NCBI GenBank assembly: GCA_003344405.1
Contig: NOWV01000229.1
Coordinates: 1-64,000, forward strand
Length of the DNA: 64,000 nt
Direction of reading: 5' to 3'
Source: Trichoplax sp. H2
Taxonomy: Eukaryota > Placozoa > Uniplacotomia > Trichoplacea
Both the position numbers and the translations under genes were made by a program. The notes beneath the pieces were generated by a model. The model did not search any database. It was given only the letters and a program-made list of their open reading frames with translations, and was not told the origin of the DNA. Positions 10,800 to 24,711 of the stretch are shown one piece after another; position 1 is the stretch's first letter, and every line of letters starts with the position of its first letter.

Positions 10800-13700
10800 G
10801 AACGGAGAAATTAGATAGCAGCTTTAACAGTAATATGAATTTCAGCTAAATGTAAAAACAATCTAATGAATTATCAGTGCCTTTTATTTAATAAAATATG
10901 ATTTTAAAGCTTTAAAGTTCACACATTGAATCTATGTACTGGGAATGATTATAATTTGTAAATTTGCGTACTGTTCTGATAATGCGGGCTTGTCGATACG
11001 TTATGAAACATGTTATAACTCATTAGGGTTGCAGTTAGTAGTTACCAGTTACCGGCAATCATAAGTAATTATATTTGCTTGCGAAGTCTAAGCACCATCC
11101 TGTGCGCTGTTTGATTTAGTTACTTTCAGTAGTGAAATCTAGAGATCCTTAGTGAGATCCATCGTGATCTATATTGTCTTACTTAGATCGTAAGGTCAAA
11201 TAATATTCAACATCGTTTTGGATAATTAATTGGTCTCAAATAAAGAGTAACGTAGGACTAACAGATATTGTTTAGAAGTAGTCCAATTAATACATTAGTA
11301 AGAGTATTTCGAGAGTTTCTAGCATCTGTGAATGAAATAGTTCTCATACAATACGTTAAAACTACTGAACGGTAACATCTGTATCGTATCCATACATATT
11401 GCATAGATTCTTTTATATATTATACTTCGTCAATTTTTCTGCTTTAGCCAATACACCAGTATTTATTCCTTGAAATTTGATCATAATTTCATTTCCCAAC
11501 TTTCTGTATTAATAATAGATCCAATATACGTATGTTTGCTTATATTACATTATTGTCGTTATCATTAAATATTATAGCGGAAAATAACCGTCTATCTACC
11601 TTTTTTTGAAGTTATCTAAAGTATTTTGTATTATATAGTATCTTAGTTTTAGGTAAAAATTTTACTAAAAGTGCGCTTTCTATAGCATAAAGTGATAAAT
11701 AACGATGATCTAATAGCTATTCTAAGAAAATAAGAGTATGCAAATAACAGTAAAATAAGTTGAATCTTAAAAAATTGATTAATATTTCAACATTCAAGAA
11801 TGATAGCTATTAACAATCCTAAGATTACATTAAATCAGCTATAGCTATAGCTTATAACACAAAATTAGGGTATTTTGTAATAGTCAATAATATGCCTCTT
11901 GTTTTTCAATAAAATATTATAGTATTATTTTCAACAAAAGTTTTTCTGATAGCGACAGCAAGTCACATATATCCATCTTTGAAGAATTTTTCAATAAAAA
12001 TAAAGACAGCTGCATGAATGATGAAATAGAATAACTGAAAAGACATTTTTGCAAGAATAAGGGCTAAAAATTACGGTAATCGAAATTAAATAATTCTCGG
12101 AAAGCACGGTTTGAATTCTAAATGATTTCATTTTCTGTTAAAACCATAGATTACGCTTAAGTTTGTATCATTGCAGTAATTCGTAAATTGCCAGACAACT
12201 TTAGCATGTCATCAATTTATAGAGTATAATATATGAAACAGTTTATTAAAGACGCTTTTAGGAATCTCGCAATGCCTGAGAAGTTATTTTAGTTTATTGT
12301 TAACTTATCTATTCGAATCGCACATTTCGAGATTAGTCAGAGTTCTTAAATTAAAGTAAAGTACATTATTGAGTACTAAAGTAAGTAACAGCGTCAAAGC
12401 ATTTTAATTCATAAAACGGAGAAAGTTTCTCTGAAATCGGCCGATAATGCATAATGTTTGCCGTGTTAAGGGAAATATTCAGGTATGATATAATATTTAA
12501 TGGTCAAGTGCAAATAGCAGGGCTGTCATTATATCAATCTAGTGTAGATTATATATCATCGAGCAAATTTGTAAAAACAGATCCTAAATTTTAATAGTAA
12601 CTAGTTTTGCTGCTTACCTTACGAATTGGTCTATAAGACATGATTCATCAATCTTAGATTCACTTCGTCACTCGCTAATATGCGGGATAAAAATACAAAA
12701 TTCTGCTTTTGTAATTCATCGATGCTCGTATGTTCTATAAAAGTTTTCAGCGTATTTCTTATATTATGATACTTCTAAACAATGATAGATAAAATGCCTC
12801 AAATTTTATGAGATAATGGCGTTTACATTTTGTTAGATGCATTATATAATTATTATTGTAGCAGACTAAATATTGTTCATTATTATAAAAGAGTAAAGTA
12901 ACAATTCATTTCTAGTCAATTATCAATCACAAAACGTCAGTAAGGTGCAATGACTTTATTAAAAATTTTGCTTTAATGCTTTAGTGATTTTGCTTTAATT
13001 GTTACCGTTTCCAAGAAATAATAATGATCAATTTTCGCGAGCGACTAGGTTGACACTATAGAATTTACTCGTTATTATATTCGAGACTATACAACTAAAA
13101 CATTCAAAAAAGAAATTGCCGATAAGACGGATTAACTTAACAGAATCAAAGCTATCCTATATTTCAACAATGGCGATTCACTTTTAATATTTTATTATAG
13201 GCTAATCACCAGTCCATCGAAATCGATTTTATAGAACGAGTTGATGCTGATAAATTCATTCTATTCAAGCTTAGTCTAATAAAAGTTGTTTACTAGCGCA
13301 ATATCTTTTGAAACTATTTCAAAGTAAGATTTCAGAGATATTAGTCAATCACTTAAATATAATCGAGGACCAAGGCTTGACAGTGAAATACAGAAATGCT
13401 TAAGCCTATTCTTCCATCAATTTTTTCACTTCAACTTGGCAGAAAGAATAACCTTACGATCAATTCAGCCAGTTCAGTAACACAGATTCTATAATCAACT
13501 TGGAAATCTATACCAACAATTAATCTCATTCAAATCTATGTTTATTTTTTGTATCATTCAGTAAACAATTGTTTTCTTTTAATGCATAATTCTACGTACA
13601 AATGCAACAAATTATTCTTATCCCAACGCAGCAGACCGCTAAGCAACGCAGCCAATCAAATCTTAATTATTGTAAACTAAAAGTGTAAGAAGTTTAGAAT

Positions 13701-14830
13701 TTATGACTAACGGTTCGACGCAACAACATATTATTTTCTTCTTCATTTTTAAAAAAAATGAATGGATAGCCTAAATGGTGGCTCCATTTTATGCAAATTG
13801 CCATGTGCCTACACTTCATTACATAAAATACTGGCATGATTGACTATAACGAAAGCAGAAGATTGAATGGAATGTGATAGCTAATTTTAAAGTAATTACC
13901 GCTAGCGCATTCACAATAAAATAGCGAATCATTTAATGTCGTAGGCTTAAGTTCCTTTCGTACACGTTCTTACATATAAAGTTTGCAACTATGGCAAAAT
14001 ACTAAGTACGCAGCCTGACTTGTTCTCTCTAGTACTGTATAGAATCCGTTATAAAACTGATATTACTGAAAGTTTTTTTATTAATAGAAGATTATAATTT
14101 ATCAGTATACACCTCCACACGAACTAGTCTATGAAACTCAATCGTTCATTGAAATAAACACCAATATGTAATGAAACTACATAAACATCAGTTACCATAG
14201 AAATACTCTAATATCTATAAAACATATGTTTAAGAATAAACAAATTTGTTATCGTTGAATTTCATGTAAAGTCATTAAACAAAATTGTTACTGTTACAAA
14301 ATTGCCTCGCGACATGGCCATAAGATATTGCCTTTCAAAATTACTAAAATGTTCTCAAAGCAATCGCATTTTTATTCTTAACCTCAATTTAAGGCGATAT
14401 TAGAGATCCTCCATCTACTAGTATTAACTCGATCAAGCTAGTTCGTGTTTATTTACATTCTACTTCCAACCGAAAGTAAATTGTGTGCTATTGTATTAAA
14501 TCAGTAAATAACAGTGAAAATTTAATCTTGTATCGAGAAAAATTTAAACTAAACACTGGAAATCTATTATCAGAATTATCCTCCCCGACATCTACCCACA
14601 ATACGACTCCACAGTAAATACTAACGATCTTCTATTAGACTAAACTAAACCTAAACTTTTATTAAAATGCCAACCAATTTATAATCAATATACAAAATAA
14701 GTAATTATCAGTACTTAGATAAATTATAATGCTAAGACGTTATCTATTGGAAGCATATAAAATGTCATAGATAAATTAATATCAACACATTTGTAGATAA
14801 GTAATCTTATGATAACTTCGCTACTCCTGG
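10800..14830. other. No gene seen
   Basis: AT-rich sequence with no long frame, no match to the receptor or transposase families of this window, and no clear repeat structure. It lies upstream of gene A, so any gene A promoter should be at the left end of this block. No specific site could be identified. Confidence 0.5.
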
Positions 14831-14847
14831 AAAGTAGGTTATAGTGA

Positions 14848-15057
14848 GGCCCCGATAGTGATAAATAAGATAGTACAGTAGACTAGGGTGTTAGAATCAC
14901 CTATTAAGTGTTATGTTCATCGTAGATAGTTAGTGGATGATGTTTGAGATGTTAGTCCTAATGTTAAGAGAGACAGAAGACTTCCAAGTCAGTGGAAGCC
15001 TTACACAATTGCCATAGCACTTGACCTAACCAAATCACAAGTGGGGACTTGTGACAC
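14848..15057 (+). repeat. LTR-like fragment
   Basis: The block GTCAGTGGAAGCCTTACACA to AAATCACAAGTGGG at 14,989-15,046 recurs at about 43,213-43,266, and the preceding GATAGTGATAAATAAGATAG region matches the reverse strand of 19,090-19,150. The fragment ends TTGTGACA, like the solo LTRs described below. No target duplication could be matched, so the left end is undefined. Confidence 0.55.
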
Positions 15058-15059
15058 CA

Positions 15060-17390
15060 TATTGAGTAGCGTAGGGAATATTATAGGATAGGTTAAATAG
15101 AATTTTACTTGAATTGACTGCAAGAGGGATTCAATAAACATATTTGTCAATAGGCCTTCAAGAAATGTATTAAAAGCCGACTCTTTTAGAGACGAAGGGA
15201 GTCGATAGCCTTCGAGCTAGCTGTGTCTAGCTGCGTAATCTGAAGTTCTACTACTTTAGTGTTCAATAGTAAATTTTAAGTAATAAACTATTTTTAACCG
15301 CTATACTGAGGAATAATCATCGGGTAACCAGATATCGTAGGGCTAAAGGAAGTGCATATTACAGCTACACTAAAGTTATTCCGTAACAATAACTTAATTG
15401 GCTCAATTTAACAGATTTTTACATTTGGGATTCGGCATTAAAGGTGCAGAAGAAGATTAAAACATGTTAAGGATGGCATGTTTTGAAAAATTGCAACATT
15501 GAATAGAGTACTATTTCTAGTCATTATTAATTGTGCAGTTAATAAAATTACATTCGATCTAGCAATATCTTGTAGTACTTCGACCAAATAAATCTTAGAT
15601 ATTGTTGCCTTTCTAGTGCAATACTGAGCAATGAAGACTCTCAAGTAAATGCGGTATTATCTCTAGACAGTCAAATAGGCATTTACAACACATCGAATGA
15701 ACTCATATGGGTAATATATTGGTTCATGATTTCTATTCTTAGCAGTGTAGCCTCGTCATAACTTTCAGTTGTTAAAGCCTAGTAAAAATTAAAATTTCAT
15801 CCTACGAATTAATTATTGGTATGAACTTTCAGAATGATCTCATTAGACTTGTGATTTAAGTAATTGAACTAAAAAATCAATTTGACCCAATAACAATATT
15901 TTGCTTTGAGCGCAAATATGTGCTTTCAGGCCCATTATTATTAGGCTGTTTTAAATTAAATGCAAGAATCTTTCCATTAATCTCCGAGAATCCTAACCTA
16001 ACTTATTTGCTGTATTTTTATATGAACGAATTTCAAATATACTCGTATCAGTTTTAAAAATGAAATCTTCTAAATCTGATCCAATACTAAATATTTCAAT
16101 GCATTACTTAAAAGATGAAATGGCCCGTTACTCAACCACTTTTATAATTAGCGACGGTTTAGTAAAGAATTATCTTAAGCGAGAGTAAAATTTCCGAGTT
16201 CTTCATGATTTAGCCTGTGGTATTATACTGGTATTTCGTTCTGTCAGTTTCTACTAGCTTGAAATTTAGCAGCTTTAAATTCGTATTCCTAGCCAGTAAA
16301 GGATTATAAAGTGTAAATAATACTGTTGATATAAATAAGTATCTCCTTTGTAGCCGTTTTTTATTCAGTTGCGTTACTATCATAATAGGTATACTAATAA
16401 TCATTCGTAATAGCTTTCTCTCCAGTTGACGTAATACCCAGTTCACGACAAAAAGCACTATTTTTTAACTTATCATATAGTACGATGCTAAAAGATAACT
16501 ATAAATCAGATATTACTCCCATCTTTGAATCTATTCAAAGTTATAACTAGCCAATAATGATCATGAGTCAAGGTACGATAACATTAACTATTATTAAATT
16601 ATTAATAGCCCAAAAATTATCGAGGCTACTTTGTTATGACGAGCGTTCTAGGGCATGAAAGCCTGGCAGTTCTTAGGTACTCCGATAGTTATCACCGATA
16701 GTTGTTCACTACGAGACACTAAGCATTTCAACTTGGATAGCTTGGAATGATTTTTATTACTACAAGTTCAATTCATTCAAATACCTTCCAGTTAAATGAG
16801 TACTTAGCAACAACAGAACCTCAGCGTGTCTGGCAATTATAAATAACCTATCCTTAAGCTACAGTATGGACCTAGTTACCGTACTATAGTATAATTGCTA
16901 TACAAAATCATAGCATACTTTGTGATTGACTTTATCAAATGTAATTGTCTGTGTTAAGATACCTTTAAAAATATGATTCATTTGTAAGTACCAACCTGCT
17001 TCAAACATAACATTTAGGTGCATTATAGTATTACATGCTTAGCGAAATACTCTTCCAAAATGAAATTAATCAAAAACGATGTAAGCACAAAGTATTACTT
17101 ACGACAAGCATAAAATTGTTAATATTAGCTTGGGAATGAGAACAACATAGAATAAGTTTGCCTCTCGACATGCTCTTTTAGTCATCTTGCCAGCGATATG
17201 AATACCTCCTTCATGGTTAAAAGACCCAAATACTAATCGGTACGCCTCTAAAAATATAACTTAGAAGTCCGTGACTTTGCAAACTAGTTCATATCGCTAA
17301 CCGTACGCAGGTAGCTATCTGTATGAGTTCGAAAAATAAATAAATACCTATTACGGTACCATAATTACCGCGTCAAGAAAATAGAATTAC
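15060..17390. other. No gene seen
   Basis: Two short minus-strand frames (15,438-15,644 and 16,210-16,458) have no recognisable domain or splice context and look like chance openings. Nothing else is supported here. Confidence 0.5.
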
Positions 17391-17394
17391 AGTT

Positions 17395-17585
17395 ATAATA
17401 ATAATTGATATATTGTTTTAAGACATTTTAATAATTGATGTTTTTCATTAAAGTATTGTATGAATGGTTATCTTGAGTTAAGCTTAATGTTGCTATAATT
17501 GATATTTCGCATTGAAGCATAGTACATTCACAACAGATATCTTATATTACAATAATTGATATTTTTGATATGTTAATGTGCAAAT
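17395..17585. repeat. Short tandem repeat around TAATAATTGAT
   Basis: Four diverged copies of a unit containing (A)TAATTGATAT followed by a T-rich run start near 17,396, 17,430, 17,494 and 17,550. The unit is roughly 35-65 bp and imperfect. Confidence 0.5.
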
Positions 17586-17640
17586 GTATTAGATTAACTA
17601 GTATTGTAACCTGTTTGTAAATTTTAGAAAGTATAAAAGT

Positions 17641-18358
17641 ATATAGTAATTAGGCAATTAAGATAGAGAAAAGAGAAATAAATTTATTCTTTTCTACGCA
17701 TCTTTTATAATACGTTTTTTAAACTTTATTACGGTAAAACAATAGGAAATTGTCCACGAAGTATAATGGAGTTACTTAAGTAAGAGCGCCTTACATCACT
17801 AATAGTTAATACAGTACAGTAGCTATATAACATTGATAGAAGAGCAGTGAAAGTTTACAAAGAAAAATAAGATTTAGTTCTCANNNNNNNNNNNNNNNNN
17901 NNNTTAATAATACTTAAAGCTAAGTATTTGTAAGGTTGTTCGGTTTATACTTCTCTCCATTTTTGTTTTGAAATAAATTGTTGTTCGGTTATTTCCCCAA
18001 ATTTTATTTGGTGTCAAAGTATTAGCGTTAAGTCGACCGGAGTGCAACGAAAGTAGAATCAAAGTTTGTTAAAGTTTCGTAGCTTGATCTCTACATATTT
18101 CATTTCATTACAAGCATATAGTAATTAGGCAATTAAGATAGAGAAAAGAGAAATAAATTTATTCTTTTCTACGCATCTTTTATAATACGTTTTTTAAATT
18201 TTATTACGGTAAACCAATAGGAAATTGTCCACGAAGTATAATGGAGTTACTTAAGTAAGAGCACCTTACATCACTAATAGTTGATACAGTACAGTAGCTA
18301 TATAATATTGATAGAAGAGCAGTAAAAGTTTACAAAGAAAAATAAGATTTAGTTCTCA
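17641..18358. repeat. Duplicated 243-bp block across assembly gap
   Basis: 17641-17883 is nearly identical to 18117-18358, with a handful of substitutions. The first copy stops exactly at the N gap. The sequence between them (17904-18116) contains AATAAA and a C-run like the 3' part of an LTR. Either these are direct LTR-type copies or two overlapping contigs of different haplotypes. Confidence 0.75.
17884..17903. other. Assembly gap, 20 N
   Basis: Run of 20 N. The left flank is repeated to the right of the gap (see 17641-18358), so the real gap size is not 20 bp. Confidence 0.99.
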
Positions 18359-18681
18359 TCCTAAGAGCGTTCTGAAATTAGGCTGTGTCACAACCGAGAT
18401 TGTAACACAAGAATTAAACGGGATTCTTTCCTCTAAAGTAGACTTAACTATCTAAGCAACTAACTCTAAGCACTCTTTAATCAACCAAACTTAGATTCGA
18501 GTCTTAGACGATAGATTACTCACGTTAAGGATCAAAACTTTATTCTAGAAGCTATTTTATTAAAATGTCCGATTGAACCCTACGGCATCTAGTCACACAA
18601 GGAATTGTCCGACTATGCGGCAGTTAAAAAAAGTTTATTACTTAAAAATATTACTGTTGAAATTTACAGTAGTAGAACTTA

Positions 18682-18986
18682 TGTAATGAAGGTTAATATT
18701 TAGTATTCCCCTTCATAGAATATTTCTTTATTTAATAATGTATTATAAGATGATTTAAAATTTTAGTGTAGGACTTGCAAGTAATATCCAAATTAGTGTA
18801 GATGATAGTGGAAGGATTGTGTCAGACAGTATAATGTTATACCTATTGCAAGACTCACTTAAACGGCTTTTTAATTTATAAAGTAAAATATATTAAATAA
18901 ACTGGTGTTTTTCCCCTAATCTCTATCTTGGTTCAAAGTGTCACCAACCTTAGTGTATCTTAGCAAAATTAAGCTAAATTATTACA
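18682..18986 (+). mobile_element. Solo LTR, 305 bp, with 4-bp target duplication
   Basis: Ends are TGTAAT...ATTACA, a perfect 6-bp inverted pair with the TG..CA of LTR retroelements. It is bordered by CTTA at 18678-18681 and 18987-18990. The allelic copy at 19,461-19,465 has a single CTTA and no insert. An AATAAA at about 18,895 gives the likely sense direction. No internal retroelement genes are present. Confidence 0.85.
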
Positions 18987-19165
18987 CTTAGATGACGCAA
19001 CTACACACGCACAATTTGCTCAGGGCTACCGACCTACTCCTGCTCCAAGGAGTGGGCCGTTTATACATTTCTATATAAGCCTAATAGAGTGCCCCTAACA
19101 CCACTAATCTACTATCTTATTTACTCGGGGCTCTGCGTAATCTCGTTTTCCTACATAAGCATTGT

Positions 19166-19185
19166 NNNNNNNNNNNNNNNNNNNN
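19166..19185. other. Assembly gap, 20 N
   Basis: Run of 20 N between two overlapping copies of the same locus. Confidence 0.99.
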
Positions 19186-19649
19186 CCACGAAGTATAATG
19201 GAGTTACTTAAGTAAGAGCGCCTTACATCACTAATAGTTAATACAGTACAGTAGCTATATAACATTGATAGAAGAGCAGTGAAAGTTTACAAAGAAAAAT
19301 AAGATTTAGTTCTCATCCCAAGAGCGTTCTGAAATTAAGCTGTAATATTGAACTATTCCCAATCCTACGGCATCTAGTCACACAAGGAATTGTCCGACTA
19401 TGCGGCGGTTAAAAAAAGTTTATTACTTAAAAATATTACTTTTAAAATTTACAGTAGTAGAACTTAGATGACGCAACTGCACACGCACAATTTGCTCAGG
19501 GCTACCGACCTACTCCTGCTCCAAGGAGTGGGCCTTTTATACATTTCTATATATGCCTAATAGAGTGCCCCTAACACCACTAATCTACTATCTTATTTAC
19601 TCGGGGCTCTGCGTAATCTCGTTTTCCTACATAAGCATTGTCAAGATTT

Positions 19650-22600
19650 TTGATCTTATATTAAGCTATACATCAAAATTCCGATAAGATGGAAACATCT
19701 TTCTTAATGTTTGTTAGAGAAAAAAATATACTACGACTTAAAAGCCGATCATTCTGTAATGGTACACAATTTATTTCCTAGGACATATATGTATTATAGG
19801 TTTAGAATTCAGTATTTACAGTATTGAATGCCTTTTTGCAACGATCTCAAATAGATAGGATTACTTCCCGTCGAATTTACATTTTGCACCCTCCTATGTA
19901 CTATCAAACTACTAAGATCATAAAGTTTGATATTAATTTACCCGACTGTGAGTTTATTCAATACGTTTTAACTGCATATGTAAATATTTCATACACCTAC
20001 GTAGATATTAGCATGTACCGTACTTTATCTGCGATAAACCTGACTTAGAGCGATCTATTAAAGCTAATTTTAAAAAATGGTTTTATATATCCATCTTCCT
20101 ATATTATTAATTTTCATTGTATAATATTTGCACTCCGCATGGCTCTAGTATACCATGGTCATATCTACTCACTCTTTGACCTCTAGTTTTGTCACCTATA
20201 TATCCTCTATTGAAAAAAATATTGATTTTTCATCAGGATTTAATCCTTTCTAGATGATATACGAAATAATATTATGCAGAATTTTATTAGATAAGACGCA
20301 ATAAAGCCAACTCATCAAGATGATATAAATATGAATTTTAATCAAGACATTTACAGTTTGAGAAAGTAGATAGCTTGCCCTACATGACCTCGTTTATCTT
20401 TCGCAAGGCTTACTATACTGCACGTTATATCAATGAAGGCTAGAAATTGGCATTTATCATACGGACATCAATCTTAAGGTTCTTTAGTAGTACGGTATGT
20501 GTAAATATATTGTTGTTCATTTGTACCAGCTTTAAAAAAGCTTAATACATGAAAATGGATTGAAATCATAACATTTACGATATACTTAGACTCGCGCAAA
20601 TAATGGAAATGATTAACGTTTCTTTAAAAAGTGAATAACATTAGAAATATAATTATACTCTGTTTAATTTTTAGTTAGATTTTGGGTACTTTCAGAATGA
20701 TTGGCAGTATACTCAATTTTACTTCCTAGAAACTGTTATACATATAAAAACTTAAAACTTTTCATATATTGTTGTGGTCGAGTAGTCGAAAATATAGCTC
20801 TAGTATGAAAGCAACGCACCATATATAGCTTATAAAAGGTTTCCATAGCATCGCTAAATAGTCTTTTTTCAGTAATAGGTATTAACCATTATTAATGGCT
20901 TCAATTTTAAGATTTTACTTGATCCTAAATAAATTAACTTAGGCAAGTAAACACTTAAATTTTACATTTGCCATTTATTAAATTTCATATTAATCAGAAA
21001 CTATTAATAAGTATAAAATCTGAATCTTATAAGAATTATACTTAAGCAAACTACAATATTTGCTAGAAAATATCAAAATTGTAACGATAGAATTCAATTT
21101 AAAAGAATCAACTGGATCAACAGTTATTTTTAGTATTTTTCTTATAGTATATCAGGAAATTGAGATCTATTTAGCTTATCATATCTGTTAAGATGATCAG
21201 AATATCAACCTGCATTGTATGACGCACTATAATGGCAATCGTCTTCTCTAAAGAAAATAACATTCTGAATGGATTTCCGATAGATCATCTGACTGCATGA
21301 GGTGAAAGTCGAAAATTAGTTAGAAATGTAATTACTAATCATATCATTGAATGCAAAAAACGCTATTCTATATAATTAACTACTATGATTCTGCTTGCTA
21401 GCAATATAATGTAGAAGTACGGAATGTTAATAACGCATTAAAATGTAAAATGTGGCCTACATTACAATACTTCATAAATACTTAAAAGTGGTATCGTCTA
21501 AATACTTTACTAATTAACTTTCGTTAACGTGATAAGAAGCTCACGCTGCCAGTAATACCGTAATTATTGCTAATTTGCGTAAATATTTTATTATTTACAT
21601 GGTCATCAAGCTACTACCAGTTTCTCAGCCCCAATTAAAACTCTACTAAAACGGATGTTAAATAAATTTATCTGCCACGTACTAAAAACGAATCAATTTG
21701 AGACAGATGTTAAATACAAATGACACTTACCTTGGAATGAGAATGCAATACGACACATTATTCATTCCGAACTCGATTAAACTTGATTAATTAATTGATC
21801 GTTAAAAATAATCGTTAAGTATTTAATTAGATGACTGTAATTGATAATATAATTCTATTTCATATATTGTTTGAGGGCCTATCGTTCGTGAAGTAACAAT
21901 TTTATTCATAGTTAGTCAATTCTATTGTCTGAAGCCTTTAGTCCGATAAATGATAAAAATTTAGGAACCATTTTACTGGAATATAATGATAGTAGTAATT
22001 ATTTATGATAAACAACTCGCAACAGAAATGATTGCCGCTTATTGTCCTCAATGATCAATAGTGATTTAGTGACGACTTTGTTATCGTCAAGTATTTATTT
22101 TACAAGCATTGTAACAATTACCAATACTAAACTATATAATATTTCACAAGATGAAATGCTTTAATAATACCATTTGATTAAGACTACAGTAAGTGAATAT
22201 TTCCAGACAATCAATGAATTATCCTACCTTTTTTAGCTCACTTGCTTTATATTCTAGCAGTTGATACCAGTATTTATAATTCGAATGCGAATAATATCAA
22301 TCACAAGACTGATAAGAATCTAGAAGCCATGTCAAAGTTTTCCCTTTATTCAGTAAGTATGAAGTAAGCACTTATTATTTCAGAATTTTCTGAGTTATTA
22401 TATTTTCATTCTGGTTTTTGGAATTAAAATAAAATAAATCGGTTTGATTTTGCACTAATGCTCACTAATTATTAAAACATATGTCGTAGCATGTGAAAAT
22501 AATGATATTTTTAAAGTATTTATCGCTAAAACTTGATAACTGGGACATATTCGCGTTCACCAACTAAAACAAATATCTTTGTATTGATGACCTAAATTTA

Positions 22601-23875
22601 AAGAGAAGCTTTGGTAATAAGTTTCACTTTTATTAATTGAATATCGATAAAATTTTCAAAATTTGTTATACGGATGTAACTAATATGATGTAGAAATGTA
22701 CTCACGCCACCCTAGATCTGACAATTACCCATAGGCAAAACGGTTAAATACAATTTTTTTAATTTAACATTTTTGATAACACTAATAAAATCTCAGCACT
22801 TCTTTAATAGTATTATCTAAGCTGGATCGATGGCTTAAAGAAATTCACGTATTAAAATAGTTTTCTACAAGTTCTTCATTGCTTTATATTTACTGTTCGT
22901 ATGGGTAATAATTTGTATCACAGTCATTTACTATTTCCATTCTTGTACAATTAATTATCAATCTTTATCAAAATGATTTACTCTTGCTTTTGCTTGATAA
23001 TTAAAAATTTGCTTATTTCCATCAACCATCTCATCAGAAAGTCAATCTGCGCTTATTATGTTCGTTTTAGGGTTAAATTGTGTTAATTGATGTACGATCA
23101 TTTATAGTAGAATAGTTACGTAATAATATCTATAGATTCCGATGTAATTGAAAAACTTTGTTATGTATAACCATCGAAATGCGATATTACTTGTACAATG
23201 AAAATTGATTTTGTATTTATTTTGACAAAGTAAATAACCTTTGATATCATTCAGTAATGTTTATAGAATCTTTTATCTAAATTGCATCTTTTACGTAAGA
23301 ATACGAACTGACGTTAAATGCAAATTCTAATTTTAAAATTTAAATTAAATATTGCTATAGGATTTTATAATTATCATCGTAAATTTCATTTTTATTTCGT
23401 ACATTGAAAGCTTGCATTAACTCCTTTACTGTAGCTAATTTTATAATTTTACCCAAATATCCTAATGTAGTGACAGTACTTTAGTTGTATTAATTAATAT
23501 AATTGCAAAGGAGAAGCCGCGTCATTCTACTTCCTGTAGAAGAGCGTAATTAAAATACAGAAAGAGCAAAGTACAATAATTATGATAATTTAAAGATTTA
23601 TTTTTATTTTGTACTCGTTTTAGACTAGTATCATCTAGTTTTGAAATATTTACCTGGCTTTTCAGTTAACCTGCTGAAACTATTCCATACGAATATTATT
23701 CTAATAATCATGAATCTAATATTCCACATTAAGCAATCTATCATAAACTTATCAAAGAGGCAATAGAATCCTGCTGGGCTGCTCTTAATATGAATGAGAG
23801 AAGGCTTTGCATATTTGCAAAGGCGCTATAATGATGCTATAGTTGGAAACTACACCAGCAGTGTAATATGATAAT
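19650..23875. other. No gene seen
   Basis: AT-rich intergenic sequence. One 74-codon frame at 19,824-20,048 has no domain or splice support. No receptor exon could be matched here on either strand. Confidence 0.5.
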
Positions 23876-24057
23876 TAATACTGTATAAAATTAGCGATTT
23901 GACGAATGGTCTATTAAATGTTTTTATTAGGCTTAAAGATTTACTTACTAAGTTACAAGGTATTTATTAACCAAACAGCTTTAATTCCCTGAATATATAT
24001 TATTGGCGATATTTAAACGTTGGTTATAGTCTATATTAATTGATTTTACAAGTTTCC

Positions 24058-24077
24058 NNNNNNNNNNNNNNNNNNNN
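24058..24077. other. Assembly gap, 20 N
   Basis: Run of 20 N between the empty-site contig and the contig carrying the LTR. Confidence 0.99.
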
Positions 24078-24080
24078 ACT

Positions 24081-24711
24081 TGTCACAAAACAGCTTTGCA
24101 ACAAGATAACGTAATATACGATCAATAAGTCAATTCCTTGAACCACGTATCAAGGAACGATATCTGCACTATCACAAACACTTTTGCTCTACTAGCAGAC
24201 TACACAAAGACTTAAACGCCTCGTATTTTACGTTAAACACTAAGTTGGACAATTCTCCTTTATTTCACGATATACTGCATTTATATACTATTCCTCAATA
24301 GTTCATGAGTCATAGTTAATACAATTAACATTAGAATCATTTACTGAATTAGATATTAATTTTAGCTACTGCTCCCTTAATGCAGACAACAGTATTTACG
24401 AACATAGACATATAATGACTAATACAGAATAGTCAGATTACGATATGTCCTATCACGGAACATTTCCATGATAATTTACAGTCTACCATAAGTAAATTGC
24501 AATCACAATGATTCGAACTGTAAGCAGATGATTTGCATTCCCTATTATAACTATTAGTTTCAGTATGTGTATAAGTGTCACTGTCATAAAAAGTCAGTGC
24601 TATATTAAAACACAGTATATCCAAATTAGAAGTTAACTAAATAAGGATAGTCTAATAGAATTATCCTAACATTGATATTTCTACTGTAATACAGTATATA
24701 ACACTGTAACA
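24081..24711 (-). mobile_element. Solo LTR, about 631 bp, presence/absence variant
   Basis: Begins TGTCACAAAACAGC and ends ..CTGTAACA on the plus strand. It is followed by ATACT (24712-24716) and preceded by ACT at the contig edge, consistent with a 5-bp duplication ATACT. The empty site with one ATACT is at 23878-23882. It is very similar in reverse orientation to 38835-39464. Sense is probably minus because that copy carries TATATAAATG then AATAAA on its plus strand. A 63-codon frame inside is not a gene. Confidence 0.88.

Larger units (their letters stand above)
18229..19643. repeat. Two unmerged allelic copies around gap
   Basis: Copy a (18229-19165) and copy b (19186-19643) align in three blocks: 18229-18383 with 19186-19343, about 18577-18681 with 19361-19465, and 18987-19165 with 19466-19642. 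They differ by an LTR present only in copy a (18682-18986) and by about 190 bp versus 17 bp in the middle. The mutual overlap at both contig ends is what two haplotypes placed end to end would give. Confidence 0.75.
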
